This document shows, piece by piece, positions 34,701-44,312 of a DNA stretch of 64,000 nucleotides. The translations under genes and the position numbers were made by a program. The notes under the pieces were generated by a model. That model ran no database searches. It saw nothing but the letters and a program-made list of their open reading frames with translations, and was not told the origin of the DNA. Numbering within the stretch: the stretch's first letter is position 1; the number at the start of each line of letters is the position of its first letter. Origin of the DNA: Streptomyces sp. A0642. Its GTDB lineage: Bacteria; Actinomycetota; Actinomycetes; Streptomycetales; Streptomycetaceae. The stretch is taken from the NCBI RefSeq assembly GCF_004795105.1, contig NZ_SSBL01000009.1, forward strand, positions 124,001 to 188,000, read 5' to 3'.

Positions 34701-35818
34701 TGAAGAAACTCGACAAGGACCGGCTGATCCTGGGCTTCGCCGGGCCGGCACTCGCCCTGGTCGTCGCCTTCGTGCTCAGCACCCTGGTGCTGCTCGTGTC
34801 GAACCGCGACCCGTTCGAGCTGTACCGGCTGCTGTTCGAGCAGGCGTCGTACTCCGACGTACAGGTACTGATCATCAACCAGGCCGGTACGTACTACCTC
34901 GCCGCCCTCGCGGTCGCGGTCGGCTTCCGGATGAACCTCTTCAACATCGGCGTCGACGGCCAGTACCGCCTCGCGGCGATGATGGCCGCTCTCGTCGGCG
35001 CGAGCGTCAACCTCCCCGGACCGTTGCAGATCGCCCTGATCGTCATCGTGGCGATGCTCGTGGGCGCCTTCTGGGCGGGCATCGCCGGCATCCTCAAGAC
35101 GACCCGGGGAGTGAGCGAGGTCGTCTCGACGATCATGCTCAACTCCATCGCCACGTCGCTGATCGCCTGGCTGATCCTCCCGAAGAACTTCGGTGACCAG
35201 GCGGCCGGTTCCAACAACCTCACGACGGGCGAGATCCACCACTCCGGCTGGTTCCCCGGAGTCTCCCTGGGCGCCGAGTCCGGAGAGATCTACGGCTTCA
35301 CCTTCGTCGCCGCCGGCTGCGGCCTCGTGTACTGGTTCGTCCTGAACCGCACCCGCTTCGGCTTCGACCTGCGGGCCACCGGCGCCAGCGAGAGCGCCGC
35401 CCAGGCGTCCGGCGTCGACGCCAAGAAGATGATCCTCACCTCGATGCTCATCTCCGGCGCGGTCGCGGGTCTGGCCGGCATGCCGACGCTGCTCGGCGAC
35501 ACCCACACGTACAGCCTCGACTTCCCGGTCGGCATCGGCTTCACCGGCATCACCATCGCGCTGCTGGGCCGGAACCACCCGGTGGGCATCGCCCTCAGCG
35601 CCCTGCTGATCGCGTTCCTGGACAAGGCTTCCTCCCCGCTCGACCAGTTCGGGTTCGAGAAGGAGATCGCCACGATCATGCAGGGCCTGATCGTGATCTC
35701 CGTCGTCATCAGCTACGAACTGGTCCGCCGTTACGGGACCCGCCGTCAGCAGCAGAAGGTCGGCGAAGAGCTCGCCGCCGGCCACGCCCTCACGACCGAG
35801 AAGGAGGCGGCCCTGTGA
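34700..35818 (+). CDS. Nucleoside ABC transporter permease 1
   Basis: 372 residues, about eight to ten transmembrane helices, of the BPD_transp_2/RbsC-type nucleoside permease family (YufP-like). Diagnostic stretches are NLFNIGVDGQYRLAAMMAAL and LRATGASESAAQASGVDAKKMI, the cytoplasmic coupling region. Its ATG overlaps the ATPase stop (TGATG) and its own stop overlaps the next GTG, so the transporter genes are translationally chained. Confidence 0.93.
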   Translation: MKKLDKDRLILGFAGPALALVVAFVLSTLVLLVSNRDPFELYRLLFEQASYSDVQVLIINQAGTYYLAALAVAVGFRMNLFNIGVDGQYRLAAMMAALVGASVNLPGPLQIALIVIVAMLVGAFWAGIAGILKTTRGVSEVVSTIMLNSIATSLIAWLILPKNFGDQAAGSNNLTTGEIHHSGWFPGVSLGAESGEIYGFTFVAAGCGLVYWFVLNRTRFGFDLRATGASESAAQASGVDAKKMILTSMLISGAVAGLAGMPTLLGDTHTYSLDFPVGIGFTGITIALLGRNHPVGIALSALLIAFLDKASSPLDQFGFEKEIATIMQGLIVISVVISYELVRRYGTRRQQQKVGEELAAGHALTTEKEAAL

Positions 35819-37077
35819 GCACCAGCAAAGTCTCCGCCGCACGCGTCGCCCCCACGAAGGGCGGCCGCCGCAAGCTCTCCCTGCCTGTCGTCCTGCTCAT
35901 CGTCGCCGGCGCGCTCGCCCTCGTCTCGCTGGTCCGGCTGATCAGCGGCGCGAACGACATCACCTCCGTCGGCCAGGTCGCCGGCGCCCTGGAACTGGCC
36001 GTGCCCATCGGCCTCGCCGGACTCGGCGGCCTGTGGGCCGAGCGGGCCGGCGTCGTCAACATCGGGCTCGAGGGCATGATGATCCTCGGCACCTGGTTCG
36101 GCGCCTGGGCCGGATTCCAGTGGGGCCCGTGGGTGGGCGTCCTGTTCGGCATCATCGGCGGCGTGCTCGGCGGTCTGCTGCACGCGGTCATGACCGTCAC
36201 CTTCGGCGTGAACCACATCGTCTCCGGTGTGGCGATCAACATCCTCGCCGTCGGCGTCACCCGCTACCTCTCGAACTTCACCTTCGCCGACGACCCGGGC
36301 GGCTCCTCCAAGCAGTCCCCCCGCCTGGAGGAGATCGACAAGATCACCATCCCGGGACTCTCCGACTGGCTGCAGGACCTCCAGCAGCACCACTGGTTCT
36401 TCGTCTCCGACCTCGCCGGCATCATCGGCGGGCTCGTCACCGGACTGTCCCTGCTGACCGTCGTCGCCCTGCTGCTGGTCCCCGCCACCTGGTGGGTGCT
36501 GTGGCGCACGGCGTTCGGGCTGCGGCTCCGCTCCTGCGGCGAGAGCCCGGTGGCCGCCGAGACCCTCGGCGTGAACGTCTACAAGTACAAGTACATCGCC
36601 GTCGCCGTCTCCGGCGGACTGGCCGGCCTCGGCGGCGCCTTCCTCTCCATCGTCGCCACCAGCATCTACCAGGAGGGCCAGACCGGCGGGCGCGGCTACA
36701 TCGGTCTCGCCGCGATGATCTTCGGTAACTGGATGCCCGGCGGCATGGCCCTGGGCGCCGGACTCTTCGGCTTCACCGACAGCCTCAAGCTGCGCGGCGG
36801 CGCCGAGAACGTCCACGCCATGCTGCTGCTCCTGGCGATCCTGCTGGTGCTCGTCGCCTTCTGGCAGCTGTACCGGAAGAAGTACGTGGCCGGGGTGATC
36901 TCGGCCGCGTGCTCCGCCCTGCTGTTCACCTGGTACGCGCTGACCGACCAGGTCCCCAGCCAGTTCGTCGACGCCGCTCCCTACGTCACCACGCTGCTCG
37001 TGCTCGCCCTGTCGTCGCAGCGGCTGCGGATGCCGAAGGCGGACGGCGTGCCCTACCGCAAGGGCGAGGGCAAGTGA
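35815..37077 (+). CDS. Nucleoside ABC transporter permease 2
   Basis: 420 residues with about ten transmembrane helices. This is the second permease, YufQ-like, with LGGLWAERAGVVNIGLEGMMILGTWFGAW and LRSCGESPVAAETLGVNVYKYKYIAVAVSGGLAGLGGAFLS. It starts at GTG 35815 inside the end of permease 1 (GTGA overlap). A charged N-terminus of ~25 residues precedes the first helix. With the lipoprotein and ATPase it forms a complete importer. Confidence 0.93.
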   Translation: MSTSKVSAARVAPTKGGRRKLSLPVVLLIVAGALALVSLVRLISGANDITSVGQVAGALELAVPIGLAGLGGLWAERAGVVNIGLEGMMILGTWFGAWAGFQWGPWVGVLFGIIGGVLGGLLHAVMTVTFGVNHIVSGVAINILAVGVTRYLSNFTFADDPGGSSKQSPRLEEIDKITIPGLSDWLQDLQQHHWFFVSDLAGIIGGLVTGLSLLTVVALLLVPATWWVLWRTAFGLRLRSCGESPVAAETLGVNVYKYKYIAVAVSGGLAGLGGAFLSIVATSIYQEGQTGGRGYIGLAAMIFGNWMPGGMALGAGLFGFTDSLKLRGGAENVHAMLLLLAILLVLVAFWQLYRKKYVAGVISAACSALLFTWYALTDQVPSQFVDAAPYVTTLLVLALSSQRLRMPKADGVPYRKGEGK

Positions 37078-37478
37078 CCGCGGGCGCCATGGCCCCGGCC
37101 GACTGGGACGCCCTGCGGGCCGCCGCCCGGGACGCGATGTCCCGGGCGTACGCCCCGTACTCGGGCTACCCGGTGGGCGTCGCCGCCCGCGTCGACGACG
37201 GCCGCACGATCGTCGGCTGCAACGTCGAGAACGCCTCGTACGGCATCGGACTGTGCGCCGAATGCGGACTGGTCTCCCAGCTGCACGCCACCGGCGGCGG
37301 CCGGCTGACCCACTTCACCTGCGTGGACGGGGCGGGCGAGATCCTGGTGCCGTGCGGCAGGTGCCGGCAGCTGCTGTACGAGTTCGGCGGACCCGAACTC
37401 GTCCTGGAGACCCCGGACGGGTTCCGCACGCTCGACGAGATGCTCCCGCAGGCATTCGGCCCCGGGCACCTCGGCTAG
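37074..37478 (+). CDS. cdd: Cytidine deaminase
   Basis: 134 residues, the size of tetrameric zinc cytidine deaminases. It has SRAYAPYSGYPVGVAARVDDG, CNVENASYGIGLCAE (Cys as first zinc ligand, Glu as proton shuttle) and PCGRCRQLLYEFG (the other two zinc ligands). It converts cytidine or deoxycytidine to uridine or deoxyuridine. GTG 37074 overlaps the permease stop, so it is the last gene of the transporter operon and deaminates what is imported. A strong terminator follows. Confidence 0.93.
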   Translation: MTAGAMAPADWDALRAAARDAMSRAYAPYSGYPVGVAARVDDGRTIVGCNVENASYGIGLCAECGLVSQLHATGGGRLTHFTCVDGAGEILVPCGRCRQLLYEFGGPELVLETPDGFRTLDEMLPQAFGPGHLG

Positions 37479-37549
37479 GGTCTTCCGTTCGGATCAGGCC
37501 GGATCAGCCCCGCGAGCCCGGCACGATCCAGACGGCAGGCCCCGGCCAC

Positions 37550-37587
37550 CCGCCGGGCGGCCCCGCACGTGCGGGGCCGTCCGGCGG
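37550..37587 (+). terminator. Terminator between cdd and deoA
   Basis: A continuous 38-base palindrome (one GU pair) followed by CTCTTTTCTCCTC. It closes the transporter-cdd transcript before the deoA promoter. Confidence 0.9.
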
Positions 37588-37598
37588 CTCTTTTCTCC

Positions 37599-37612
37599 TC
37601 TATGCGCGTAGA
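37599..37612 (+). promoter_or_regulatory. Nucleoside-regulon operator upstream of deoA
   Basis: TCTATGCGCGTAGA, one mismatch from the consensus palindrome. Its right arm overlaps TAGAGT (37609-37614), the presumed -10 element. The gene starts 60 bases further on. Confidence 0.78.
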
Positions 37613-37672
37613 GTCAACGGGACTCATGCGTGCCCATGCGTACGTACGTACCGGCCGGAAGGACTCCAGACC

Positions 37673-38950
37673 ATGGACGCCATCTCCGTCATCCGCACCA
37701 AGCGGGACCGAGGCGAGCTGACCCCCGAGCAGGTCGACTGGGTCATCGACGCGTACACCCGCGGCGAGGTCGCCGACGAGCAGATGTCCGCACTGGCCAT
37801 GGCGATCCTGCTGAACGGCATGAACCGTACGGAGATCGCCCGCTGGACCGCCGCCATGATCGCCTCCGGCGAGCGGATGAACTTCGACGCGCTCTCCCGC
37901 CCCACCACCGACAAGCACTCCACCGGCGGCGTCGGCGACAAGATCACCCTGCCGCTCGCGCCGCTGGTCGCCGCATGCGGCGCCGCCGTACCGCAGCTCA
38001 GCGGCCGCGGCCTCGGCCACACCGGCGGCACGCTCGACAAGCTGGAGTCCATTCCCGGCTGGCGCGCCCATCTCTCGAACGCCGAGATGCTGAACGTCCT
38101 CGACACCACCGGCGCCGTCATCTGCGCGGCCGGCGACGGGCTCGCCCCCGCCGACAAGAAGCTGTACGCGCTCCGCGACGTCACCGGCACCGTCGAGGCC
38201 ATCCCGCTCATCGCCAGCTCGATCATGTCCAAGAAGATCGCCGAGGGCACCGGCGCGCTCGTCCTGGACGTCAAGGTCGGTTCCGGCGCCTTCATGAAGA
38301 CCATGGAGGACGCCCGCGAACTCGCCTCCACCATGGTCGCGCTGGGCACCGACAGCGGTGTGCGCACGGTCGCCCTGCTCACCGACATGGCCACCCCGCT
38401 CGGACTGACCGCCGGCAACGCCCTGGAGGTCCGCGAATCGGTGGACGTCCTGGCCGGCGGCGGCCCGAAGGACGTCATCGACCTCACCCTGGCCCTCGCC
38501 CGCGAAATGCTGGACGCGGCCGGGCTCAGGGACGCCGACCCGGAGAAGGCCCTCGCGGACGGCTCCGCGATGGACGTCTGGCGCCGGATGATCTCCGCCC
38601 AGGGCGGCGACCCGGACGCCGCCCTCCCGGTCGCCCGCGAACAGCACGTCGTCACGGCCCCGTCCTCGGGCGTGCTGACCCGCCTGGACGCGTACGACAT
38701 CGGCGTCGCCGCCTGGCGCCTCGGCGCGGGCCGCGCCCGCAAGGAGGACCCGGTCCAGGCCGGCGCGGGTATCGAACTGCACGCCAAGCCGGGCGACCGG
38801 GTGACCGCCGGGATGCCGCTGCTGACGCTGCACACGGACACCCCGGAGAAGTTCGAGTACGCGCTGAAGGCCCTGCCGGAGGCTTACGACATCGCCCCGG
38901 CGGACACGCCGTTCGCCGCCACGCCGGTGGTGCGGGAACGCATCGCGTAA
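37673..38950 (+). CDS. deoA: Thymidine phosphorylase
   Basis: 425 residues. It contains KHSTGGVGDKITLPLAPLVAACG and the pyrimidine-nucleoside-phosphorylase signature SGRGLGHTGGTLDKLESIPG, plus KVGSGAFMK for phosphate binding and a C-terminal barrel-sandwich domain. It releases thymine and 2-deoxyribose-1-phosphate from thymidine, feeding the deoC branch after phosphopentomutase (not in this window). GGAAGGA lies nine bases upstream of ATG 37673. It has its own promoter/operator after the cdd terminator. Confidence 0.96.
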   Translation: MDAISVIRTKRDRGELTPEQVDWVIDAYTRGEVADEQMSALAMAILLNGMNRTEIARWTAAMIASGERMNFDALSRPTTDKHSTGGVGDKITLPLAPLVAACGAAVPQLSGRGLGHTGGTLDKLESIPGWRAHLSNAEMLNVLDTTGAVICAAGDGLAPADKKLYALRDVTGTVEAIPLIASSIMSKKIAEGTGALVLDVKVGSGAFMKTMEDARELASTMVALGTDSGVRTVALLTDMATPLGLTAGNALEVRESVDVLAGGGPKDVIDLTLALAREMLDAAGLRDADPEKALADGSAMDVWRRMISAQGGDPDAALPVAREQHVVTAPSSGVLTRLDAYDIGVAAWRLGAGRARKEDPVQAGAGIELHAKPGDRVTAGMPLLTLHTDTPEKFEYALKALPEAYDIAPADTPFAATPVVRERIA

Positions 38951-38966
38951 CCCCCTCGCACGCGAA

Positions 38967-39004
38967 CGGCCCGCCGGGACGGTGAGAACCGTCCCGGCGG
39001 GCCG
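38967..39004. terminator. Bidirectional terminator, deoA / subtilase
   Basis: Perfect 17-base arms (38967-38983 and 38988-39004) closed by a GAGA tetraloop, between convergent genes. Confidence 0.9.
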
Positions 39005-39054
39005 CCGTCATGCGGGGCCGGCGCGGGCTTGGCGCCGGCTGCGTGGCCGCTTGG

Positions 39055-42000
39055 CTACTTGCCGAAGTAGGCGTCGTAGATCGCCACCGCGGACGTGTTG
39101 CCCTTCTTGTCCGTGACCTTGGCCTTGAAGGAGAGCGACTTCTTCGCCGCCGGGTTCTTCACCGAGATCCTGCCCTTCTTGACCGTGGTCTTCTTCCAGG
39201 TCTTCCCGGCGTCGTAACTGACGTACACCGTGAGCGACTTGAGGTTCTTCCCGGCGGCCGCCCCCTGCACGGTCACCGGCACGGACACGAGCTTCCCGGC
39301 CTTGGCGGTGCTGTCCAGCGCCACCGCCGGAGCGAAGCGGACCATGGAGACCGGCAGTGCGACGAGACCCTTGGTCCGGCCCGAGCGGAAGGTCCAGCTC
39401 GCGTCGATCCGGGTGGAGACCGAGGCGACGTCGGCGGCGCGCCGGACCGACGTGGTCAGCCGGTAGTCGGCGGCCGCGGCCGGCACGGTGAAGGGGGTTC
39501 CGCCCGACAGCGGGTCGTCGTTCCTGGCGAACGCCTTGCCGTTGCGGTAGAGCACCGTCTTCACCGAGCTGTACAGGGAGGTTCCGGCGTTCCGGTTGCC
39601 GTCGGCGACCAGCGGCAGCGACCCGAGGAGATCGTCGCCCTTGCGGAAGACCCCGAAGTCGGCGTTGACGTAAGGCCCGAACACCGCGGTGTTCACGGTC
39701 TTCGGGTACGCCTTGCCGGCCTTGAGGGTCTGCGGGGCGCCGAGGGAGTACGAGGCCTCGAACCGCGGGTAGCCGTCCTCGTCGAGCGGCCCGTTCTGGG
39801 AGAAGTCGAAGCCCCAGCGCACCTTGTCGGCGGTGGAGACGTACGCGGTGGTGGTCGCCGGGAGCTTCTGGGTCGTTCCGGCCGACCAGCCGCCGGACGA
39901 GCCGGGCAGCTGGCCCGAGGCGTAGACGTCACCGGTCTTGCCCTTGAGGGACGAACCGGCGCGGATGGCGGCCTTGGCCAGCTGCCCGGTGGCGAACGCG
40001 CGGTGGTAGCCGGTCGCCACGCGGGTCACGGGGCCGCCGAGCGCGATGTCGTACCGGGTCGCCGCACCCTTGGTCCAGGTGCCGTACCAGTGCTGGGAGA
40101 GCTGGACGCCGGTCGTCTTCGGACCGATGTGCGCGGTGCGCAGCTGCTTGTACGAGTCGAGCACCCAGCCGTATCCGTAGCCGTTGCCCTCGTAGTCGAC
40201 CTGGAGGTCGGGCGAGGCCATCACGGGCTTCGTGCCGGCGGCCGGAAGGGTGAAGTCCACCGGCTTGGCCAGGCGCGCGTCGAACGTCACCGTGGTGTTC
40301 CTGGTGAGGTTCAGAGAGGGCTGGGCGAGCCAGTCGACGCCCTTGCCCAGGTCCTCCGGGTCCATGTACACGGCCGAGTTCAGTACGTACCCGCCCTTGG
40401 GGACGCGGAGCTTCGCCGTTCCGTCGACGGCCTCGGGGGACTCCCACACACCGTTCGCGGCGCCGCTCAGGCCGTAGACGTCGCTCGTGGTGTACCGGGC
40501 CGGCTTGCCGTCGCGCCCGATGGTCCTGAGCGTGAGGTCGTACGACTCGCGCTCGCGGTCGACGGCGGCCGCGGTGCGGACGGTCTGCCCGGCGCCGGTC
40601 GCGACGACGTAGGCGGAGTAGCCGCCGTCGGCCGTGCCGCCGAGCTTGGTGTTCACGGTCAGCGGCACCTCGGCGGTGCCGCCCGCCGGGACGGTCACCC
40701 GGGTGGCGCCGAGGGCGAAGAAGCCGGCCGGAGCGGGCTTGCCCGTCGGGCCGGTGCCCTGGACGGTGAGCGCGAGCGTGACCTCGCTCGTGCCGAGGTT
40801 GCGGTACGACACCTTCTTGGTGACCGGCGCGTCATCGGTGTGCGGCCACTGCTGGACGCCGAAACTCACCGAGACCGGGTCGGCGACCACGGACTGGGAG
40901 ATCGCCCGGTCGACGGCGATCCGGCCCGAACCCTGCTGGAACGGGGTGTACTTCCCCGGCTTCGTGGAGGCCGCGAGGGCCCCCTTGAGCTCGGTGTACT
41001 TCCATGTGGGGTGCTGCTGCTTGAGGAGCGCCGCGGCGCCCGCGACGTGCGGGGTCGCCATCGACGTACCGGAGATCGTCAGATAGCCCGCCGGGCTCTG
41101 ACCGACCTCCTTGTCGATGACGGAGCCGGGCGAGGCGGCCGCCGTGATGTCCACGCCGGGGGCGGTGACGTCGGGCTTGATCGCGCCGTCGCCGACCCGG
41201 GGGCCCCGGCTGGAGAAGTCCGCCAGCAGGTCCTTGTCATCGACCGCGCCGACGGTCAGCGCGGCGTCCGCGCTGCCGGGGGAGCCGACCGTGCCCGCCG
41301 CGTCGCCCTCGTTGCCCGCCGCGATGGCGAAGAGCACGCCGCTGTCGGCGGAGAGCTTGTCGACCGCCGCCTCCAGCGGGTCGATCCCCGGGGTGTCGGT
41401 GCCGCCCAGGCTCAGATTGATGACGTCGGCGCCCTGCGCGACCGCCCACTCCATGCCGGCCAGGATGCCGGAGTCGTCGCCGAAGCCGTCGTCGTCGAGC
41501 ACCTTGCCCTCAAGGAGCTTGGCGTCCGGCGCCACACCCTTGAACGTGCCGCCCGACTTCGCGCCCGTGCCGGCCGCGATGGAGGAGACGTGCGTGCCGT
41601 GGCCGAAACGGTCCTTCGTGTCGGGCGAGGCGGAAAAGTTCTTCGACGCGAGGATCTGGCCCTTGAGGTCCGGATGCGTGGCGTCCGCGCCGGTGTCCAG
41701 GACGGCGATCTTGACGCCCTTGCCGGTGTAGCCCGCCTTCCAGGCGGTCGGGGCGCCGATCTGCGGGACGCTCTTGTCGAGGCTCGCCCGGCGCACGCCG
41801 TCCAGCCACACCCGGTCGATCCCGGCGGCCGTGGTCCGCTGGGCGCTGCCCGACGGCTTGCTGGTGAGCGCCTGCCAGACGGAGCGGGCGTCCTCCTGCG
41901 GAGTGGCCACCGCCTGGGCGTTCAGCGACTTCAGCACGGGTCCGACACGGGTGGCGCCCGCCTCGCGCACCTCGGCCTTCGCGGCCGTGGCCGCGGCGCC

Positions 42001-42405
42001 CCGGTAGGAGACGATCAGCTTCAGGCCCGACTTCTGGGCCCTGCGGTTCTCCGCCCGGCTCAGCTCCGTGACGTCGAACAGCCGGCGGTCCAGCTTTCCG
42101 GAACTGATCAGCCGGTGCGCGTCGGCCGGGACGAGCAGGGTGTGCCCGTCCCGCATCTGCCGCTGCACGGGTATGTGTTCGCGTCCCGCGGCGGGACGGA
42201 AGCCCAGAACCCGGCCCTTGGCGTCCACCGTGACACGGTCGCCGGTGATGAGCGTCAGCTGGTGCCGTACGCCGGACGAGCCGCCGGCCTGCTGCGACGG
42301 GCTGGTGTCGTGGGCCATGGCCGGGGTGGTCAACCCGGCCGCGAGCGCCACGGCCGCCGCTGTGGCGACGGTGGAGACGCACGCTCTTCTCACGTGTTTG
42401 CGCAA
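39055..42405 (-). CDS. Secreted S8 subtilisin-family serine protease
   Basis: 1116 residues from TTG 42405, which gives a standard signal peptide (RKHVRRACVSTVATAAAVALAAGLTTPAMA, cut before HD). A reading frame to GTG 42489 adds 28 residues that would bury the signal. A propeptide (~45-200) precedes the catalytic domain with Asp237 (VLDTGAD), His269 (GHGTHVSS), Asn365 (AAGNEG) and Ser448 (SGTSMATPHVAG). The remaining ~600 residues are beta-sandwich-like extensions that may bind substrate or the wall. An extracellular protease of the large streptomycete subtilase group, single-gene unit. Confidence 0.92.
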   Translation of the reverse strand: MRKHVRRACVSTVATAAAVALAAGLTTPAMAHDTSPSQQAGGSSGVRHQLTLITGDRVTVDAKGRVLGFRPAAGREHIPVQRQMRDGHTLLVPADAHRLISSGKLDRRLFDVTELSRAENRRAQKSGLKLIVSYRGAAATAAKAEVREAGATRVGPVLKSLNAQAVATPQEDARSVWQALTSKPSGSAQRTTAAGIDRVWLDGVRRASLDKSVPQIGAPTAWKAGYTGKGVKIAVLDTGADATHPDLKGQILASKNFSASPDTKDRFGHGTHVSSIAAGTGAKSGGTFKGVAPDAKLLEGKVLDDDGFGDDSGILAGMEWAVAQGADVINLSLGGTDTPGIDPLEAAVDKLSADSGVLFAIAAGNEGDAAGTVGSPGSADAALTVGAVDDKDLLADFSSRGPRVGDGAIKPDVTAPGVDITAAASPGSVIDKEVGQSPAGYLTISGTSMATPHVAGAAALLKQQHPTWKYTELKGALAASTKPGKYTPFQQGSGRIAVDRAISQSVVADPVSVSFGVQQWPHTDDAPVTKKVSYRNLGTSEVTLALTVQGTGPTGKPAPAGFFALGATRVTVPAGGTAEVPLTVNTKLGGTADGGYSAYVVATGAGQTVRTAAAVDRERESYDLTLRTIGRDGKPARYTTSDVYGLSGAANGVWESPEAVDGTAKLRVPKGGYVLNSAVYMDPEDLGKGVDWLAQPSLNLTRNTTVTFDARLAKPVDFTLPAAGTKPVMASPDLQVDYEGNGYGYGWVLDSYKQLRTAHIGPKTTGVQLSQHWYGTWTKGAATRYDIALGGPVTRVATGYHRAFATGQLAKAAIRAGSSLKGKTGDVYASGQLPGSSGGWSAGTTQKLPATTTAYVSTADKVRWGFDFSQNGPLDEDGYPRFEASYSLGAPQTLKAGKAYPKTVNTAVFGPYVNADFGVFRKGDDLLGSLPLVADGNRNAGTSLYSSVKTVLYRNGKAFARNDDPLSGGTPFTVPAAAADYRLTTSVRRAADVASVSTRIDASWTFRSGRTKGLVALPVSMVRFAPAVALDSTAKAGKLVSVPVTVQGAAAGKNLKSLTVYVSYDAGKTWKKTTVKKGRISVKNPAAKKSLSFKAKVTDKKGNTSAVAIYDAYFGK

Positions 42406-42732
42406 CTCTCCCCCTGGAGAATCAGGCGGCCCCCGAAAGGGCCGGTGGGCAGTCGGCACCGATGCGTGCACCGGAGTCGGCTGTTTCACCCGTAGAGAGG
42501 GGGAAGAGTTCGGATGGGTTCACATGAAGCGCACAGATGGCCGGAGTTGGCGGATCTTCACCCGCTTTCGGACGGTTGCCGGTCGCCTGCGGGCCGGTCC
42601 GGCGGGACGGGGGAGCGGCCGTTACGCGAGTGGCTGGAGGGGCCCTGGGCAGCTCGCGGGCCCCGGGGCACCCGCGGAGGGCCGGCGGGAGAGGACGCTC
42701 CGGTCCGGCGGGAAGCGGAGAACGGCCGGGCG
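42406..42732. other. Divergent intergenic region, subtilase / STAS gene
   Basis: 327 bases. A short stem (CGGCCC/GGGCCG) occurs in the presumed subtilase leader. Otherwise I see no gene or clear regulatory element. Confidence 0.4.
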
Positions 42733-43098
42733 ATGAGTTTCGGCCGCCGGACCGGTCTTCCTGGTATGGATCCCCTGCCGCCGGCGGTACTCGTCCTCTC
42801 CGGACGCGTCACCCGAGCCGGTACGCCGCGCCTGTGCGCGGACCTGGAGGCGATATTGGCCGCGTCGGACGCCACCGTGGTGGACTGCGACGTGGGCGGC
42901 ATCGCGGAGCCGGACCTCGCCTCGGTGGAGGCGATCGCCCGGCTCTCCCTGGTCGCGCGCCGGGCGGGAGGCCGACGCCTGCGGCTGCGCGGGACGCCGC
43001 CCGGGCTCCAACTGCTGCTCGATCTGGTGGGGCTGGCCGACGTGGTGGGCCTGGACGACGGGGCCGGGGTCGAGGCGGGCCGGCCGCCCGGGCCCTGA
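42733..43098 (+). CDS. STAS-domain protein
   Basis: 121 residues from ATG 42733; ATG 42766 is the alternative. The fold is suggested by AVLVLSGRVTRAGTPRLCADLEAILAASDATVVDCDVGGIAEPDLASVEAIARLSLVARR, with the strand-loop-helix order of anti-sigma-factor antagonists. The phosphorylatable Ser/Thr position reads PDLASVE, so a serine is present. It may regulate an anti-sigma kinase. No partner kinase is adjacent; the nearest candidate is the stand-alone ATPase at 49289-49780. The start is uncertain because neither codon has a good ribosome-binding site. Confidence 0.75.
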   Translation: MSFGRRTGLPGMDPLPPAVLVLSGRVTRAGTPRLCADLEAILAASDATVVDCDVGGIAEPDLASVEAIARLSLVARRAGGRRLRLRGTPPGLQLLLDLVGLADVVGLDDGAGVEAGRPPGP

Positions 43099-43215
43099 CC
43101 GGGCACCCGGACGACGGGCGCGGGGCGGGGAGGCCGACCGGCTACGAGCGCCCGTGACCGGCCTCGCGCCGCCCGCCGCCTCACGCCGGGGCCGGACCTC
43201 GCGCCGCCCGCCGCC

Positions 43216-44214
43216 TCACGCGGCGTCCGCGTCCAGGTGGTCCGGCAGTCCGAACAGCGGGAACCAGCGCGGGGTGTCCAGGAAGCAGTGCATCCCCGTG
43301 ATCGCGCCGTCCGAGATGTCGATGACCTGCACCGCCCACGGCACGAAACCCGGCCCGTCCGGATGGGGCTTGTAGTGCGCGAACGCCGGGGTGCCGTTCG
43401 CCGACGTGGCGACCAGCCGGGAGCCCGCGCAGGACGCGCCGAAGGACGTCATGAAGCCCGCGATGTCGTCGTGCCCCTGCAACCAGAGGTCGAACGGCGG
43501 CATGGTCATCACTGCGTCCTCGTGGAGGAGCGCGGTCAGCGCCTTCATGTCGTAGCCCTCGAACGCCGCCACGTACCGCTCCAGCAGCTTGCGCTGCTCC
43601 TCGTCGAGCGGGTCCGCCGCGTCGGCGGTGGCGGCGTCGCCCTGGTGGTCGGTCAGGGTGGCCCGGGCGCGCTGGAGCGCGCTGTTGACCGAGGCGACCG
43701 ACGTGTCGAGCAGCTCCGCGACCTCGCTGGCCTTCCACGCGAGGACCTCGCGCAGGATCAGCACCGCCCGCTGCTTCGGTGGCAGATGCTGGAGCGCGGC
43801 GACGAACGCGAGCCGGACCGACTCGCGCGCGACCGCCGCTTCCGCCGGGTCCGCGACCGTCGGCAGGATCCGCCCGTCCGGCATCGGCTCCAGCCAGGTG
43901 TTCTCCGGGAGCGGATTGAGGGCGGCCTGCGCCAGCGGAGTCGGGCCGGACAGGTCGACCGGCCTGGCCCGCTTGTTGCCCGCGTTCAGCATGTCGAGGC
44001 AGACGTTCGTCGCGATGCGGTACAACCAGGACCGCAGCGAGGAACGTCCCTCGAACTTCTCGATGTTGCGCCACGCGCGCACCAGGGTGTCCTGGACCGC
44101 GTCCTCCGCCTCGAACGCCGAGCCGAGCATCCGGTAGCAGTACCCGGTCAGCTCGACCCGGTGTCCCTCCAGACGACTGTCGATATCGGTCGTCGCCGCC
44201 GTCAGATCACTCAT
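43216..44214 (-). CDS. SigG/SigX5-type ECF sigma factor with SnoaL-like C-terminal domain
   Basis: 332 residues from ATG 44214. Region 2 is YRMLGSAFEAEDAVQDTLVRAWRNIEKFEGRSSLRSWLYRIATNVCLDML and region 4 is LPPKQRAVLILREVLAWKASEVAELLDTSVASVNSALQRARATL. The inter-region segment PLPENTWLEPMPDGRILP is typical of the SigG/TIGR02960 group. A SnoaL-like domain of ~130 residues (YVAAFEGYDMKALTALLHEDAVMTMPPFDLWLQG) follows and in such sigma factors replaces a separate anti-sigma factor. GTG 44226 is an alternative start. No adjacent gene is an obvious target. Confidence 0.9.
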   Translation of the reverse strand: MSDLTAATTDIDSRLEGHRVELTGYCYRMLGSAFEAEDAVQDTLVRAWRNIEKFEGRSSLRSWLYRIATNVCLDMLNAGNKRARPVDLSGPTPLAQAALNPLPENTWLEPMPDGRILPTVADPAEAAVARESVRLAFVAALQHLPPKQRAVLILREVLAWKASEVAELLDTSVASVNSALQRARATLTDHQGDAATADAADPLDEEQRKLLERYVAAFEGYDMKALTALLHEDAVMTMPPFDLWLQGHDDIAGFMTSFGASCAGSRLVATSANGTPAFAHYKPHPDGPGFVPWAVQVIDISDGAITGMHCFLDTPRWFPLFGLPDHLDADAA

Positions 44215-44312
44215 GCTTCCGCTCACCCCTGTTGCGCTGTGACACCGCTCACTCCAGCACTTCGGAAGCTACCGCAAGCCACTGACAACAGGGGCGGGAA
44301 GAGGAGAAGCGG

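Noticed and set aside
42405..42489. N-terminal extension of the subtilase from GTG 42489
   Set aside because: It would place 28 residues before the signal peptide and has no ribosome-binding site. TTG 42405 has AGGGGGAG just upstream.
39010..42495. 1161-codon frame on the + strand
   Set aside because: Antisense to the subtilase, whose catalytic triad and signal peptide are intact.
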